Positions 45,329 through 54,897 of a stretch of 64,000 nucleotides of DNA are shown here, in pieces. Location: NCBI GenBank assembly GCA_965198485.1, contig CBDAPQ010000005.1, positions 3,755,506 through 3,819,505 of the forward strand, read 5' to 3'. The position numbers were made by a program, and so were the translations under genes. This DNA is from RH-AL1 sp965198485 (lineage in GTDB: Bacteria > Pseudomonadota > Alphaproteobacteria > Rhizobiales > Beijerinckiaceae). Below the pieces are notes generated by a model. That model did not search any database. It worked only from the letters and a program-made list of their open reading frames with translations, and was not told where the DNA came from. Numbering within the stretch: position 1 is the stretch's first letter; each line of letters opens with the position of its first letter.

Positions 45329-46978
45329 ATGGCGTCGCCTCGACCCTTCCAACAAGCGAAGGGATCCTTCGCATTCCCGAGTGAAATCTTGACCGAGAGC
45401 CTGTTCTTCGATCGTGCGGCCTGCGCCGCGCCGCATGCCGCCGCCGCGGAGACCGGACGCGCGATCCTCTACGAGGGCGGCAACGCCATCGAGGCGATGC
45501 TCGGCATGGCCGCCACCATCGCCGTGGTCTATCCGCACATGAACGCCATCGGCGGCGACGGCTTCTGGCTGATCCGCGAGCCGCGCGGCCGCGTGCGCTA
45601 CATCGAGGCCTGCGGCCCCGCCGGCGCCCGCGCCACCCCCGCGCACTATCGCCAGCTCGGCTACGATTCCATTCCGCCGCGTGGGCCGCACGCCGCGGTG
45701 ACCATCCCCGGCACGGTCGGCGGCTGGCAGCTCGCCCGCGAGCACGCCGAGCAGGGTGGCGGCCGCATGCCGCTGGCCGACCTTCTCCATGATGCCATCC
45801 GCCACGCTCGCGAGGGCTACGCGCAGTCGCCCAGCGAGGCCCGCACCATACCCTTCCTGTTCGACGAGCTGAAACGGGCGCCGGGTTTCGCCGACGCCTA
45901 CCTCGTCGACGACGCGATCCCCGCAGCCGGCACCCTGCGCCGGAAGCCGGCGCTGGCGGCGACACTGGACCAGCTGGCACGCGCCGGGCTCGACGACTTC
46001 TACCGCGGCGACATCGCCCGCGAGCTCGCCGCCGACATGGAGCGCATCGGCGCGATGGGCACGCGCGAGGATCTCGCGGGCTACCGCGCCCGCTGGCGCG
46101 AGCCGCTCGCGCTGCATCTGGAGGGCCGCACGCACTACAACGCCCCGCCGCCGACGCAAGGGTTGGCGAGCCTTGTGCTGCTCGGCATCTACGACAAGCT
46201 CGGCGACGCCAAGCCGGAAAGCTTCGCCCACATCCACGGGCTGATCGAGGCCACCAAGCGGGCGCTGGCGATCCGCGACGCGGTCTGCACCGACTACGAC
46301 GCGCTCAAGCACCTGCCCGAGGATTTTCTCACCTCCGCCGCGCTGCAGCGCGAGGCCGACGCCATCAGCCCGACGCGCGCCGCCACGCTGCCGATCCGGC
46401 CGGCCCATGGCGACACCGTGTGGATGGGCGCGATCGACGCCTCAGGGCTTGCCGTGTCCTTCATCCAGTCGGTGTTCTGGGAATACGGCTCGGGCTGCGT
46501 GTCGCCCTCGACCGGCGTGCTGCTGCAGAACCGCGGCGCCTCGTTCTCGCTCGATCCCGCCGCTGTCAACCCGCTGCAGCCGGGCCGGCGCCCGGTGCAC
46601 ACGCTGAACCCGCCGATGGCTTTGTTCGACGATGGCCGCATCGTCTCCTACGGCTCGATGGGCGGCGACGGCCAGCCGCAGTTCCAGGCGCAGGTCTTCA
46701 CGCGCATGCTGATGGGCGAAGGCGTGGCGGCGGCGCTCGATCGCCCGCGCTTCCTCTACGGCAAGACCTGGGGCACGCCCGACCCCGGGCTCAAGCTGGA
46801 GCCCCGCTTCGACGACGCGCTGGTGGCGGCGCTGCGTCGCGCCGGCCACGAGCCCGAGCTGGCGGCCACACCCTACGCCGACAGCTTCGGCCACGCCGGC
46901 GCGCTGGTGCGCCGCCCGGACGGGCGCATCGAGGCCGGGCACGATCCGCGCAGCGACGGCGGCGCAGCGGGGGTGTAG
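45329..46978 (+). CDS. gamma-glutamyltransferase family protein
   Basis: A 549-residue Ntn-hydrolase of the gamma-glutamyltransferase family. EGGNAIEAMLG (49-59) and NAIGGDGFW (72-80) mark the large subunit; self-cleavage should occur before Thr363 in GDTVWMGAID, which aligns with Thr391 of the Escherichia coli enzyme. GSMGGDGQPQ is the conserved C-terminal block. The usual NTTHYSVVD is replaced by the diverged DTVWMGAID, so it may be a cephalosporin-acylase-like or other amidase rather than a glutathione hydrolase. No signal peptide is seen at the ATG at 45329. Confidence 0.85.
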   Translation: MASPRPFQQAKGSFAFPSEILTESLFFDRAACAAPHAAAAETGRAILYEGGNAIEAMLGMAATIAVVYPHMNAIGGDGFWLIREPRGRVRYIEACGPAGARATPAHYRQLGYDSIPPRGPHAAVTIPGTVGGWQLAREHAEQGGGRMPLADLLHDAIRHAREGYAQSPSEARTIPFLFDELKRAPGFADAYLVDDAIPAAGTLRRKPALAATLDQLARAGLDDFYRGDIARELAADMERIGAMGTREDLAGYRARWREPLALHLEGRTHYNAPPPTQGLASLVLLGIYDKLGDAKPESFAHIHGLIEATKRALAIRDAVCTDYDALKHLPEDFLTSAALQREADAISPTRAATLPIRPAHGDTVWMGAIDASGLAVSFIQSVFWEYGSGCVSPSTGVLLQNRGASFSLDPAAVNPLQPGRRPVHTLNPPMALFDDGRIVSYGSMGGDGQPQFQAQVFTRMLMGEGVAAALDRPRFLYGKTWGTPDPGLKLEPRFDDALVAALRRAGHEPELAATPYADSFGHAGALVRRPDGRIEAGHDPRSDGGAAGV

Positions 46979-46987
46979 GAAAGTAGA

Positions 46988-47386
46988 TTACCGCAAAAGC
47001 TCGGCGGGCCGTCCTCCCGCGTTCAGCAGCTTCACCGCTTTCCGATCGAAGGAGACGAAGGTCTCACTGCCGAGTGAACCGCCCTCGTAACCGATCACAC
47101 CGTCGGCGAAGTCACCGCCAGCATCGAGCACGCGCAACCCGGCTTCCACCGCAAGGCGGTTTGAAACGACGTTGTCGGCACCGGTCAGGCTGCGAATGGC
47201 ATTCGCAATATCGGCGCGATCGACGCCGTAACGCCGTTTGAGGACCCAGGCCATCTCGCAAAGCGAGGAGAGGCCGATAGCGACGAGTACAGCGTTCTCG
47301 ATCGCAGTCCTCGCTTTGGCGTTCTGGGCCGGGTCGTCGGCCATCACGAGACGGACCAGGACGTTCGTGTCCAGCGTGATCTTCAC
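46988..47386 (-). CDS. vapC: PIN-domain toxin VapC
   Basis: A 132-residue PIN-domain RNase. The acidic metal site is Asp6 (LDTNVL), Glu44 (LCEMAW), Asp95 (DFADGVIG) and Asp114 (FVSFDRKA). VapC toxins cut specific RNAs, often initiator tRNA, and are held inactive by VapB. Its ATG overlaps the vapB stop as ATGA, the usual antitoxin-first arrangement. Confidence 0.9.
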   Translation of the reverse strand: MKITLDTNVLVRLVMADDPAQNAKARTAIENAVLVAIGLSSLCEMAWVLKRRYGVDRADIANAIRSLTGADNVVSNRLAVEAGLRVLDAGGDFADGVIGYEGGSLGSETFVSFDRKAVKLLNAGGRPAELLR

Positions 47387-47649
47387 AAGCCTTCCATGCC
47401 TGCGGCGGCGCCGGCTTCCGCGATGGCATCGTTCATCTCTTCGATCGTCAGGACCGCCCCGTTGCCCTTGCCTTTCAGCATACCGCTGATTTCACGCCAC
47501 GAGCCCTTCGGCCGATCCGCCGAGATCTCCGCACGACCGTTGGGCATCAGGTCTAACCTGATCTTGTCGCCGGGTTGAAGCCCGAGATGCTTCAACACCT
47601 CCTTCTTGAAGGTGACCTGGCCCCGAGCCGTGATCGTCAACGTCGTCAT
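47383..47649 (-). CDS. vapB: AbrB-type antitoxin VapB
   Basis: An 88-residue antitoxin. The N-terminal swapped-hairpin AbrB DNA-binding domain (TLTITARGQVTFKKEVLKHL) is followed by a C-terminal toxin-binding tail. It neutralises VapC and should repress its own operon through the palindrome at 47672-47695. The ATG at 47649 starts the AbrB domain; the longer frame from 47730 runs through the operator. Confidence 0.9.
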   Translation of the reverse strand: MTTLTITARGQVTFKKEVLKHLGLQPGDKIRLDLMPNGRAEISADRPKGSWREISGMLKGKGNGAVLTIEEMNDAIAEAGAAAGMEGL

Positions 47650-47671
47650 GATGGCCCACCTGATCAGCAAA

Positions 47672-47695
47672 GAGTAATGCAAAGGTGCATTACTC
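47672..47695. promoter_or_regulatory. operator palindrome of vapBC
   Basis: GAGTAATGCA, four bases, TGCATTACTC: a perfect 10-base inverted repeat ending 23 bases before the vapB start. Its A/T-rich content stands out. The position and symmetry fit autorepression by a VapBC complex. Confidence 0.75.
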
Positions 47696-47785
47696 GCAAT
47701 CTGCCTCCCGCCCAATCTGCCTCCCGCCATTGAGCCGCCCGTCCCCGCCCGCTACAAGACGCGCCTCGCCCAACGGACCCAGCGC

Positions 47786-48679
47786 ATGACACGGGACATC
47801 CCCACCGACCCGCACCAGCAGGCGGCGATCCTCATGCAGGCGCTGCCGCACATGCTGGAATACGACGACGCCACCGTCGTCGTGAAATACGGCGGCCATG
47901 CCATGGGCGACGAGACCAAGGCGCGCGAATTCGCTCGCGACATGGTGCTGCTCGAGCAATCCGGCATCAACCCGGTGGTCGTGCACGGCGGCGGCCCGCA
48001 GATCGGCGCCATGCTGGCGAAGCTCGGCATCCAGTCGACGTTCTCGAACGGCCTGCGCGTCACCGACAAGGCCACCGTCGAGATCGTCGAGATGGTGCTC
48101 GCCGGCGCCATCAACAAGCAAATCGTCGGCATGATCAATTCGGTCGGCGGCCGCGCCATCGGGCTCTGCGGCAAGGACGGCAACATGGTGATCGCCCGCA
48201 AGGCCGCCGGCACCCTGTCGATGGGCGCGGGCGGCGGCGAGACCATCGACCTCGGCTTCGTCGGCGAACCGGCCAAGGTCGACACGATGGTGCTCGATCA
48301 GGTGCTGGGACGCGAGCTGATCCCGGTGCTGGCGCCGATCTCGATGGGCGAGGACGGCGAGACCTACAACGTCAACGCCGACACCTTCGCCGGTGCCATC
48401 GCCGGTGCGCTGCGGGCCAAGCGGCTGCTGTTCCTCACCGACGTGCCAGGCGTGCTCGACGCCGACAAGAAGCTCATCGAGAAGCTCTCCGCCGACGAGA
48501 TCCGCCAACTCATCGCCGAGGGCGTCATCACCGGCGGCATGATCCCCAAGGTGCAGACCTGCCTCTACGCCATCGAGCAGGGGGTGGAGGGCGTGGTCAT
48601 CCTCGACGGCAAGCAGCCCCACGCCGTGCTGGTCGAGCTGCTGACCGACGGCGGCGCCGGCACGCTGATCACGCGGTGA
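47786..48679 (+). CDS. argB: acetylglutamate kinase
   Basis: A 297-residue amino-acid kinase. It phosphorylates N-acetylglutamate, the second step of arginine synthesis. VVKYGGHAM (about 32-40), VVHGGGPQIG (71-80) and FLTDVPGVLDADKKLI are the ATP and substrate segments. Length and N-terminal helix are those of arginine-sensitive enzymes. It is followed 50 bases later by the HAD nucleotidase, an order often kept in Hyphomicrobiales. Confidence 0.95.
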   Translation: MTRDIPTDPHQQAAILMQALPHMLEYDDATVVVKYGGHAMGDETKAREFARDMVLLEQSGINPVVVHGGGPQIGAMLAKLGIQSTFSNGLRVTDKATVEIVEMVLAGAINKQIVGMINSVGGRAIGLCGKDGNMVIARKAAGTLSMGAGGGETIDLGFVGEPAKVDTMVLDQVLGRELIPVLAPISMGEDGETYNVNADTFAGAIAGALRAKRLLFLTDVPGVLDADKKLIEKLSADEIRQLIAEGVITGGMIPKVQTCLYAIEQGVEGVVILDGKQPHAVLVELLTDGGAGTLITR

Positions 48680-48731
48680 GGCTGCAGCGGGTTGCCACGC
48701 TCCGCCGTTTGTCGTTCCGGCGCGTCGCGGA

Positions 48732-49475
48732 ATGAAGAGGATCGAGGCCGACGAATTGAGCGAGGCTACGGCGGCTTCGTCCCTCGGCAAGGCCTTCGCC
48801 GACGTCGACACCTGGGTGTTCGACCTCGACAACACGCTCTACCCGGCCGGGTCCGACCTGTGGCCGAAGATCGACGCGCGCATCACCGCCTTCATCATGC
48901 AGCTCTACGGGCTCGACGGGCTGTCGGCCCGCGCGCTGCAGAAGTTCTATTACACGCGCTACGGCACGACGCTGCGCGGGCTGATGCAGGCCGAAGCCAT
49001 CGACCCCGACACTTTCCTCGATTTCGTGCACGACGTCGACCGGACCTCGGTCGTCGCCAACCCGGCGCTGGCGGCGGCAGTGGCGGCGCTACCCGGCCGC
49101 AAGCTGATCTTCACGAGCGGATCGCGCACCCACGCCGAGCAGACCACGCAGGCGCTGGGTCTCGGCGGCCTGTTCGAGGACGTGTTCGATATCGTCTCCG
49201 GCGCGCTGCTGCCCAAGCCCGAGCGCGGCGCCTACGACGCCTTCCTCGCCCGCCACGACGTCGACCCCCACCGCGCCGCCATGTTCGAGGACATCCCGCG
49301 CAACCTCCTCGTGCCCCATGAGCTCGGCATGGTCACCGTGCTGGTGGTGCCCGCGTCCGACGCCGTCGACACGCGCGAGGCCTTCGAGATCATGGGCGCG
49401 GCCACGCCGGCCCACGTGGACTACGTGACGGCGGATCTGGCGAGATTTTTGCGGCAAGTGGCGGCAGCAGGCTGA
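48732..49475 (+). CDS. pyrimidine 5'-nucleotidase, HAD superfamily
   Basis: A 247-residue HAD phosphatase. Motif I is VFDLDNTLYP (29-38) with Asp31 and Asp33; motif II is IFTSGS; motif III/IV KPERGAYDAF and MFEDIPRN. The FDLDNTLYPA start and length match the SDT1/PHM8-like pyrimidine 5'-nucleotidases. It follows argB on the same strand. Confidence 0.88.
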   Translation: MKRIEADELSEATAASSLGKAFADVDTWVFDLDNTLYPAGSDLWPKIDARITAFIMQLYGLDGLSARALQKFYYTRYGTTLRGLMQAEAIDPDTFLDFVHDVDRTSVVANPALAAAVAALPGRKLIFTSGSRTHAEQTTQALGLGGLFEDVFDIVSGALLPKPERGAYDAFLARHDVDPHRAAMFEDIPRNLLVPHELGMVTVLVVPASDAVDTREAFEIMGAATPAHVDYVTADLARFLRQVAAAG

Positions 49476-49633
49476 CGTCGCTTGGTATTTCGCCATACGC
49501 CGTGCGTGTGGGAGACCCCTCTGCTCGACGAGTATTCGCGTGTAGGCTGGGCGGATGACGGGACCGGCAGCTTACCACGACGCCGCACCCTCCGCCCCTT
49601 CCACCTGCGCGCCGAACCGGGCACAAGCCGCCC

Positions 49634-51460
49634 ATGTCACCTGCCATCGCCACCGCCGTCCTCTGCATCGCCGTCGCCGGGGTCGGCGCGCAATGGGTGG
49701 CGTGGCGCTTCAAGCTGCCGGCGATCGTGCTGCTCTTCGCCACCGGCCTCGTCGTCGGCCCGGGACTGGAGATCCTGCAGCCCGCCCGCGACTTCGGGCC
49801 GGGCCTGCGCCCCATCGTCGGCCTCGCCGTCGCCATCGTCGTCTTCGAGGGCGGGCTGGCGCTCGACTTCCGCGAGCTGCGCGCCGCCGGGGAGGGCGTG
49901 TGGCGGCTCACCGCCGTGGCGCTGCCGATCTCCTTCGTGCTGGCCTCGTTCGCCGCGACGCTGGTCGGCGGCATGGGCTGGCGCCCCGCCATCCTGTTCG
50001 GCGCCATCACCGTCGTCACCGGGCCGACGGTGGTGCTGCCGCTGCTGCGCAACACGCGGCTGGAGCGCCGCACCGCCTCGTTCCTGAAGTGGGAGGCGAT
50101 CGTCAACGACCCCGTCGGCGCGCTGCTCGCCGCCCTGGTCCTGGCCCTCATGCTTGCGCCCAAGGGCCTGACCCCGGCCGGGCTCGCCGGCGAGGTGGCG
50201 CTGAGCCTCGTCGTCGCCACCGCACTCGGCGTCGGCGCCGCCTGGCTGGTGCGCTGGCTCGTCACCCACGACCAGGTGCCCGAGACGCTGAAGACGCCGA
50301 TCCTGCTTGCCCTGGCGATGGGCGTCTACGTCGTCGCCAACCTCGTCATGGACGAGGCCGGCCTCGCCGCGGCGACGATCTTCGGCATCGCGCTCGCCAA
50401 CATGCACATCCCCGGCGTCGCCGAGATGGCGCGCTTCAAGGAATCGCTCGTCGTGCTGATCGTCTCGGCTCTCTTCGTCGTGCTGACGGCGGGGCTGAGC
50501 CGCGCGATCTTCGCGCAGCTCGACTGGTCCATCCTGTTCCTGACCCTGGCGATGGTCTTCCTGGTACGCCCGGCGGCGATTTGGCTGGCGACGGCGCGTT
50601 CCGGCCTGACCTGGCAGGAGCGCACGCTGGCCGGCTGGATCGCGCCGCGCGGCATCGTGGCGGCGGCGGTGGCCGGCGTCGCCTCGTCCAAGCTCGGCGC
50701 TGCGGGCGTGGCTGGCGGCAACGAGGTCATGCCGGCGGTGTTCGCGCTCATCGCCGCGACGATGGTCCTGCACGGCTTCTCGTTGAAGCCGGTGGCGCGC
50801 CGGCTCGGCCTGACGCTGGGCGATCGGCCCGGCCTCGCCATCCTCGGCGCCGTGCCCTGGACGATCGACCTCGCCGCGGCGCTGGCGAAAGGCGGCACGC
50901 CGGTGCTGATGATCGACGCCTACGCCGGCGGGCTGGAGGAGGCGCGCGCGCGAAACCTGCCGGTCCTGCGCACGCAGATCCTCTCGGAGCACGGCGAGGA
51001 TGAGCTCGGCGACCGGCGCATCGACTACCTGCTCGCCGCGACCCAGAACGACGTCTACAACAGCCTGGTCTGCGCCAAGCTCTCGCCGGAGCTCGGCCGC
51101 GCCAGGGTGTTCCAGATGGCTCCGGACGGCGACGACCTCGAGAGCTGGCTTGAACTCGATCGCGAGTGGCGGGGACAGGCGGTCGGCGCGCCGCCGCTCG
51201 ACTTCAAGTTGGCGCGCAAGCGGTTCCGTGCCGGCTGGCGCTTCGAGCTGCGAGAGCACGGGCCGGTCCAGGAGGGTTCCGACACGCTCGCCAAGAGCGA
51301 AGGCGAGGGCGCCACCGCCGTGCTGGCGGTGCGCCGCAACGGCGACCTCAGCTTCACCACGGCCGAGAGCCCGGACCTGACGTTGGCCGAAGGCGACCGC
51401 CTGCTGGTGCTCGCGGAGGTCGGCGCGAAAGCCGAGGCGAGGCCGGCCGAAGCGGCTTAG
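49634..51460 (+). CDS. CPA1-family cation:proton antiporter with C-terminal regulatory domain
   Basis: A 608-residue protein. Residues 1-400 form about twelve membrane segments of the NhaP/CPA1 type; EGGLALDFREL (about 75-85) and KWEAIVNDPVGALLA (about 152-166) carry the conserved acidic pair of the transport site. From about 405 a Rossmann-like RCK domain (LAILGAVPWTIDLAAALAKG) and a TrkA-C-like tail (about 520-600) follow. It exchanges Na+ or K+ for protons. The RCK part suggests nucleotide or ion gating. Confidence 0.88.
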   Translation: MSPAIATAVLCIAVAGVGAQWVAWRFKLPAIVLLFATGLVVGPGLEILQPARDFGPGLRPIVGLAVAIVVFEGGLALDFRELRAAGEGVWRLTAVALPISFVLASFAATLVGGMGWRPAILFGAITVVTGPTVVLPLLRNTRLERRTASFLKWEAIVNDPVGALLAALVLALMLAPKGLTPAGLAGEVALSLVVATALGVGAAWLVRWLVTHDQVPETLKTPILLALAMGVYVVANLVMDEAGLAAATIFGIALANMHIPGVAEMARFKESLVVLIVSALFVVLTAGLSRAIFAQLDWSILFLTLAMVFLVRPAAIWLATARSGLTWQERTLAGWIAPRGIVAAAVAGVASSKLGAAGVAGGNEVMPAVFALIAATMVLHGFSLKPVARRLGLTLGDRPGLAILGAVPWTIDLAAALAKGGTPVLMIDAYAGGLEEARARNLPVLRTQILSEHGEDELGDRRIDYLLAATQNDVYNSLVCAKLSPELGRARVFQMAPDGDDLESWLELDREWRGQAVGAPPLDFKLARKRFRAGWRFELREHGPVQEGSDTLAKSEGEGATAVLAVRRNGDLSFTTAESPDLTLAEGDRLLVLAEVGAKAEARPAEAA

Positions 51461-51486
51461 GTGTAAGGCGCGATGTCCGCTCTCGC

Positions 51487-52989
51487 CTAGTGCCGCGTGA
51501 TCCGCGCACCATAGCGCCGCCGCAGGTGGCCGAGGTAGCTTTCCAGCCCCAGCGATTTGCCGGTGGCGTCCGCGACCAACGTCCCCGTCTCGAGCAGGCT
51601 GCCTTTGCCATGGATGTTCGCGCGAAGCCACGCCGCCAGTCCGGTGAAGTCGCCGCGCGCCAGACCCGGTATGATCCCCGCGTCCGCCACGCAGGCCGCC
51701 TCGAAGAGCTGCGCCGCGGTGATTGCGCCGAGCGTGTAGGTCGGGAAATAGCCCCACGCGCCGCTCGGCCAGTGGATGTCCTGCAGGCAGCCGTGGGCAT
51801 CGTCGGGCACCTTGAGGCCGAGCAGTTGCTCGACGCCCGCATCGAAGGCGTCCGGCAGGTCGGCGACGGCGAGCGAACCATCGATCATCGCGCGCTCGAG
51901 GTCGTAGCGCAGCAGGATATGGGCGGGGTAGGTCACCTCGTCGGCGTCGACCCGGATGAAGCCGGGGTCCACGCGGGTGTAGAGCCGGTGCAGGTTGCCG
52001 GCCTCGAGCGCCGCGTCGGCCCCGAACGCCTCGCGCACCAGCGGGGCCAGCCAGCCCAGGAACTCCGCCGTGCGGCAGGCCTGCATCTCGATCAGCAGCG
52101 ACTGGCTCTCGTGCATGACCATGCCTCGTGCGTCCCCGACGGGCTGCGCCAGCCAGTCGCGCGGGCGGCCCTGCTCGTACATCGCGTGTCCGGTCTCGTG
52201 GAGCACGCCCATCAGCGCGCGGCTGAAATCGTCCTCGCGGTAGCGCGTCGTGATGCGCACATCGGACGTGGCGCCACCACAGAACGGATGCAGGCTGACG
52301 TCGAGCCGGCCGCGTTTGAAATCGAAACCGATGGCGCGCATCAGCCGCTCGCCGAGCGCGCGCTGCGCCGCCTGCGGGTAGTCACCGGCGAGAGCAGTGG
52401 GCGTGGCCTCGTCGTCTTGGCGGGCTTGGGCCGCGGCGAGCAGGCCCGGGAGCTCGACGCGAAGCCGGTCGAACAACGGATCGATGAAGGCCTGGCGCAG
52501 GCCGGGGTCGAACTGGTCGAGTAGCGCGTCGTAGGGCGACAGGCCGAGCGCCGCGCCCTTGGCCTGGGCGATCTCGCGCACGGCGGCGAGCACCGCCTCG
52601 AGATGCGGGCGCAGCATCGTGAAGTCGCTCGCGGCCCGCGCTTCGCGCCAGGCCATCTCGGCCTTCGAGGTGGCCCGCGACTCGGCGACGACGAGGTCGC
52701 CCGGCACCGCGGCGGCATGGGCATGGGTCCGCTTCATCTCGCGCAGGTTCGCCGCCTCCCAGGTGCCGAGACCGCCGGAGGCCGCGTCGGCTTCAAATAG
52801 CAGGTCGGCCGTGGACGGGGCGACGAGCAGCTCGTGGGCTAGGCCGCGCAGCGTCGCCAGCTGCTCGGCACGCCCGTCGGCAGCGCCTGTCGGCATGAGC
52901 GTCTGCGCGTCCCAGCCGAGAATGCCGGCGGCATCGTTCAGCGCGCGCAACTTGGCAAACAGGGCCGCTAGGGACTCGTAGGCCTGCAT
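51487..52989 (-). CDS. M32 family carboxypeptidase
   Basis: A 500-residue thermostable-carboxypeptidase-like enzyme, the normal M32 length. The zinc motif HETGH lies at about 263-267 in VLHETGHAMYEQG; DVSLHPF and ITTRYREDDF upstream and LLIEMQACRT downstream are family blocks. It removes C-terminal residues from peptides in the cytoplasm. ATG at 52989 (MQAYESLAAL) is preferred to the start 42 bases earlier. Confidence 0.93.
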   Translation of the reverse strand: MQAYESLAALFAKLRALNDAAGILGWDAQTLMPTGAADGRAEQLATLRGLAHELLVAPSTADLLFEADAASGGLGTWEAANLREMKRTHAHAAAVPGDLVVAESRATSKAEMAWREARAASDFTMLRPHLEAVLAAVREIAQAKGAALGLSPYDALLDQFDPGLRQAFIDPLFDRLRVELPGLLAAAQARQDDEATPTALAGDYPQAAQRALGERLMRAIGFDFKRGRLDVSLHPFCGGATSDVRITTRYREDDFSRALMGVLHETGHAMYEQGRPRDWLAQPVGDARGMVMHESQSLLIEMQACRTAEFLGWLAPLVREAFGADAALEAGNLHRLYTRVDPGFIRVDADEVTYPAHILLRYDLERAMIDGSLAVADLPDAFDAGVEQLLGLKVPDDAHGCLQDIHWPSGAWGYFPTYTLGAITAAQLFEAACVADAGIIPGLARGDFTGLAAWLRANIHGKGSLLETGTLVADATGKSLGLESYLGHLRRRYGARITRH

Positions 52990-52999
52990 CGTCTTTCCT

Positions 53000-54079
53000 C
53001 TATAGCCGCCGCATGTCGGCGCGCACGGCATCGATCACGGCGCCCAGCAGGACGATCAGCGCCGAGAGCCAGAACCACAGCAGCAGCACGATGACGGCGC
53101 CGAGCGAGCCGTAGGTCGTGTCGTAGCTACCGAACCGCGTGACGTATTGCGAGAAGGCATAGGAGCCGAGGATCCATAGCGCGGCGGAGAGGAGAGTGCC
53201 GATGCTGAAGAAGTGCCAGCTCGGACGCTCGACGCTGGGCGCGAAGCGATACACGAGATCGATGGCGAGGATCACGAACAGCGCCAGCACCGGCCAGCGC
53301 GAATAGGCCAGCACGTTGCGCCAGTGATCGTCAAAGGGCAGCACGTTGACCACGATCGGGATCACCGCCACTGCCGTCAGTACCACAGCCGCGAAGACGA
53401 TGGCGCCGATCGTCAGCACGATGGCCATGGCGTTGAGCGTGATGAAGGAGCGCGTCTCGCGCTTCTCCATCGCCATGTTGAGGCCGCTCATCATCGAGGA
53501 GACGCCGTTGCGCGCGGCCACGACAGCGATGCCGAGGCTGGCGAGCAGGCCGAAGTTCAAGCTCGCATTCGGCTTGGCGAGCAGGCTGTTGAGCGCGTCG
53601 TTGAGCAGCTTCGCCGTCTCGTGCGGCAGCAGCTCCGTCAACTGGAGCACCTGCGCCTGCACGACGTGGGTGTCGCCGAAAAGACCGTAGACCGAGACCA
53701 GCGCGCCGAGCGCCGGGAAGATCGAGAACATCGCGTAGAAAGCGATGCCGGCGGCGACCAGGCTGAGGTTGTCCTCACCCATGCGATTGATCACGCGGCT
53801 GACGGTGGTCCATAGCGTCCGCGCGCGGCGGCTCTGCTTCATCCAATCGGGCGACAGCTCGGGCAGCGGGTCGGTGCCGTCGCCGCCTGTGTTGGAGAGC
53901 ACGGCGACCGCGTGCTGCTGAGCGACGTTGGTCGAGGCGGCAACGGCGACGCCGAGCACGATGAGGTACCAGGGCAGCACGGTCACCGGCCTGCGCCTGG
54001 AGCGCTCGGTGCGCCGGGCTCCCCGCCCACGCCTCGGGCGATCCGCTTCCCTCGCGCGCCGCGCCGTTCGCCAAGCCAT
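53000..54079 (-). CDS. YihY/BrkB family membrane protein
   Basis: A 359-residue protein. The N-terminal 80 residues are basic with one membrane segment near 35-52; the YihY domain has six membrane segments (about 110-350), beginning AAGIAFYAMFSIFPAL and including the conserved YGSLGAVIVLLLWFWLSA near the end. The family was once thought to be RNase BN; its function is unknown, possibly transport. The start is uncertain: ATG at 54079 is used. It ends 10 bases before the M32 gene's start region on the same strand. Confidence 0.82.
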   Translation of the reverse strand: MAWRTARRAREADRPRRGRGARRTERSRRRPVTVLPWYLIVLGVAVAASTNVAQQHAVAVLSNTGGDGTDPLPELSPDWMKQSRRARTLWTTVSRVINRMGEDNLSLVAAGIAFYAMFSIFPALGALVSVYGLFGDTHVVQAQVLQLTELLPHETAKLLNDALNSLLAKPNASLNFGLLASLGIAVVAARNGVSSMMSGLNMAMEKRETRSFITLNAMAIVLTIGAIVFAAVVLTAVAVIPIVVNVLPFDDHWRNVLAYSRWPVLALFVILAIDLVYRFAPSVERPSWHFFSIGTLLSAALWILGSYAFSQYVTRFGSYDTTYGSLGAVIVLLLWFWLSALIVLLGAVIDAVRADMRRL

Positions 54080-54131
54080 CGCCACCCCTCGTACATGCCG
54101 GCAACGGCGCTCACGCGCGCGCCGTTCCGCC

Positions 54132-54794
54132 TCAATCCTCGCTGTAGCGCTGCTCCGCCCAGGGATCGCCATGGTTGTGGTAGCCGCGCACTTCCCAGAA
54201 GCCCGGCTCGTCGCCGGTCTTCACCTCGATGGCCTTGAGCCATTTGGCGCTCTTCCAGAGATAGAGGTGCGGCACGATCAGGCGCACCGGACCGCCGTGA
54301 TCGCGGGTAAGCGGCTTGCCCTCCCACGAGTGCACGAGCATGGCGTCGGCCGCGGCGAAATCCTCGAGCTTCAGGTTCGTGGTGTAGCCGTCCGACCCGG
54401 AGAGCACGACGTGGGTGGCACCGGGCAGCGGCTCGACGATGTCGAGCAGGCGCCGCGTCGCGAGCCCCTGCCACCTGTTGTCGTAGCGCGACCAGGTGGT
54501 GACGCAGTGGATGTCGGTAACGCGCGTGTCCTGCCTCTCGGCCTGGAAGGCGGACCAGTCCCAATGCAGCTTGTGTGCGACGGCGCCGGTGACGTCGAGC
54601 GTCCAGCGCTCGCGCGGCACATTGGGCGTCACGCCCAGGTCGAGCACCGGCCAGTCGCGCACCAGGTGCTGGCCCGGCGGCAGCCGCTCGGTCTCGGGCC
54701 GCACGTGCTGGCCGGTGAGGAACTTGCCCTCGTCGGCCCAGCGCTGCTTGAAGCGGGTCAGCTTGGAATCGGGTGGCGTCTCGTCCGGCGGCAC
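54132..54794 (-). CDS. sulfite oxidase-like molybdopterin oxidoreductase
   Basis: A 220-residue stand-alone molybdopterin domain of the sulfite-oxidase superfamily. The molybdenum ligand is Cys97 in IHCVTTWSRYDN; GYTTNLKLEDF, HGGPVRLIVPHLYLWKSAKW and the C-terminal HGDPWAEQRY are typical of the cytoplasmic 'sulfite oxidase-like' group. No signal peptide is present, unlike MsrP. The start is fixed by AGGAG about eight bases before the GTG at 54794. Substrate unknown. Confidence 0.87.
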   Translation of the reverse strand: MPPDETPPDSKLTRFKQRWADEGKFLTGQHVRPETERLPPGQHLVRDWPVLDLGVTPNVPRERWTLDVTGAVAHKLHWDWSAFQAERQDTRVTDIHCVTTWSRYDNRWQGLATRRLLDIVEPLPGATHVVLSGSDGYTTNLKLEDFAAADAMLVHSWEGKPLTRDHGGPVRLIVPHLYLWKSAKWLKAIEVKTGDEPGFWEVRGYHNHGDPWAEQRYSED

Positions 54795-54841
54795 GGCAGG
54801 AGCTCCTTTCAGGGCGCAGGATAGTCTCGTTGTCAGCGACG

Positions 54842-54871
54842 ACAAAGAAAAGGGCGCCCGTAGGCGCCCTT
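54842..54871 (-). terminator. Rho-independent terminator of the Hsp20 gene
   Basis: On the minus strand AAGGGCGCC, four bases, GGCGCCCTT form a perfect 9-base stem, followed by TTCTTTGTC. It lies about 27 bases after the Hsp20 stop. Confidence 0.85.
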
Positions 54872-54897
54872 CCAAAGATAGTAGTTGGCTTTCCGGA

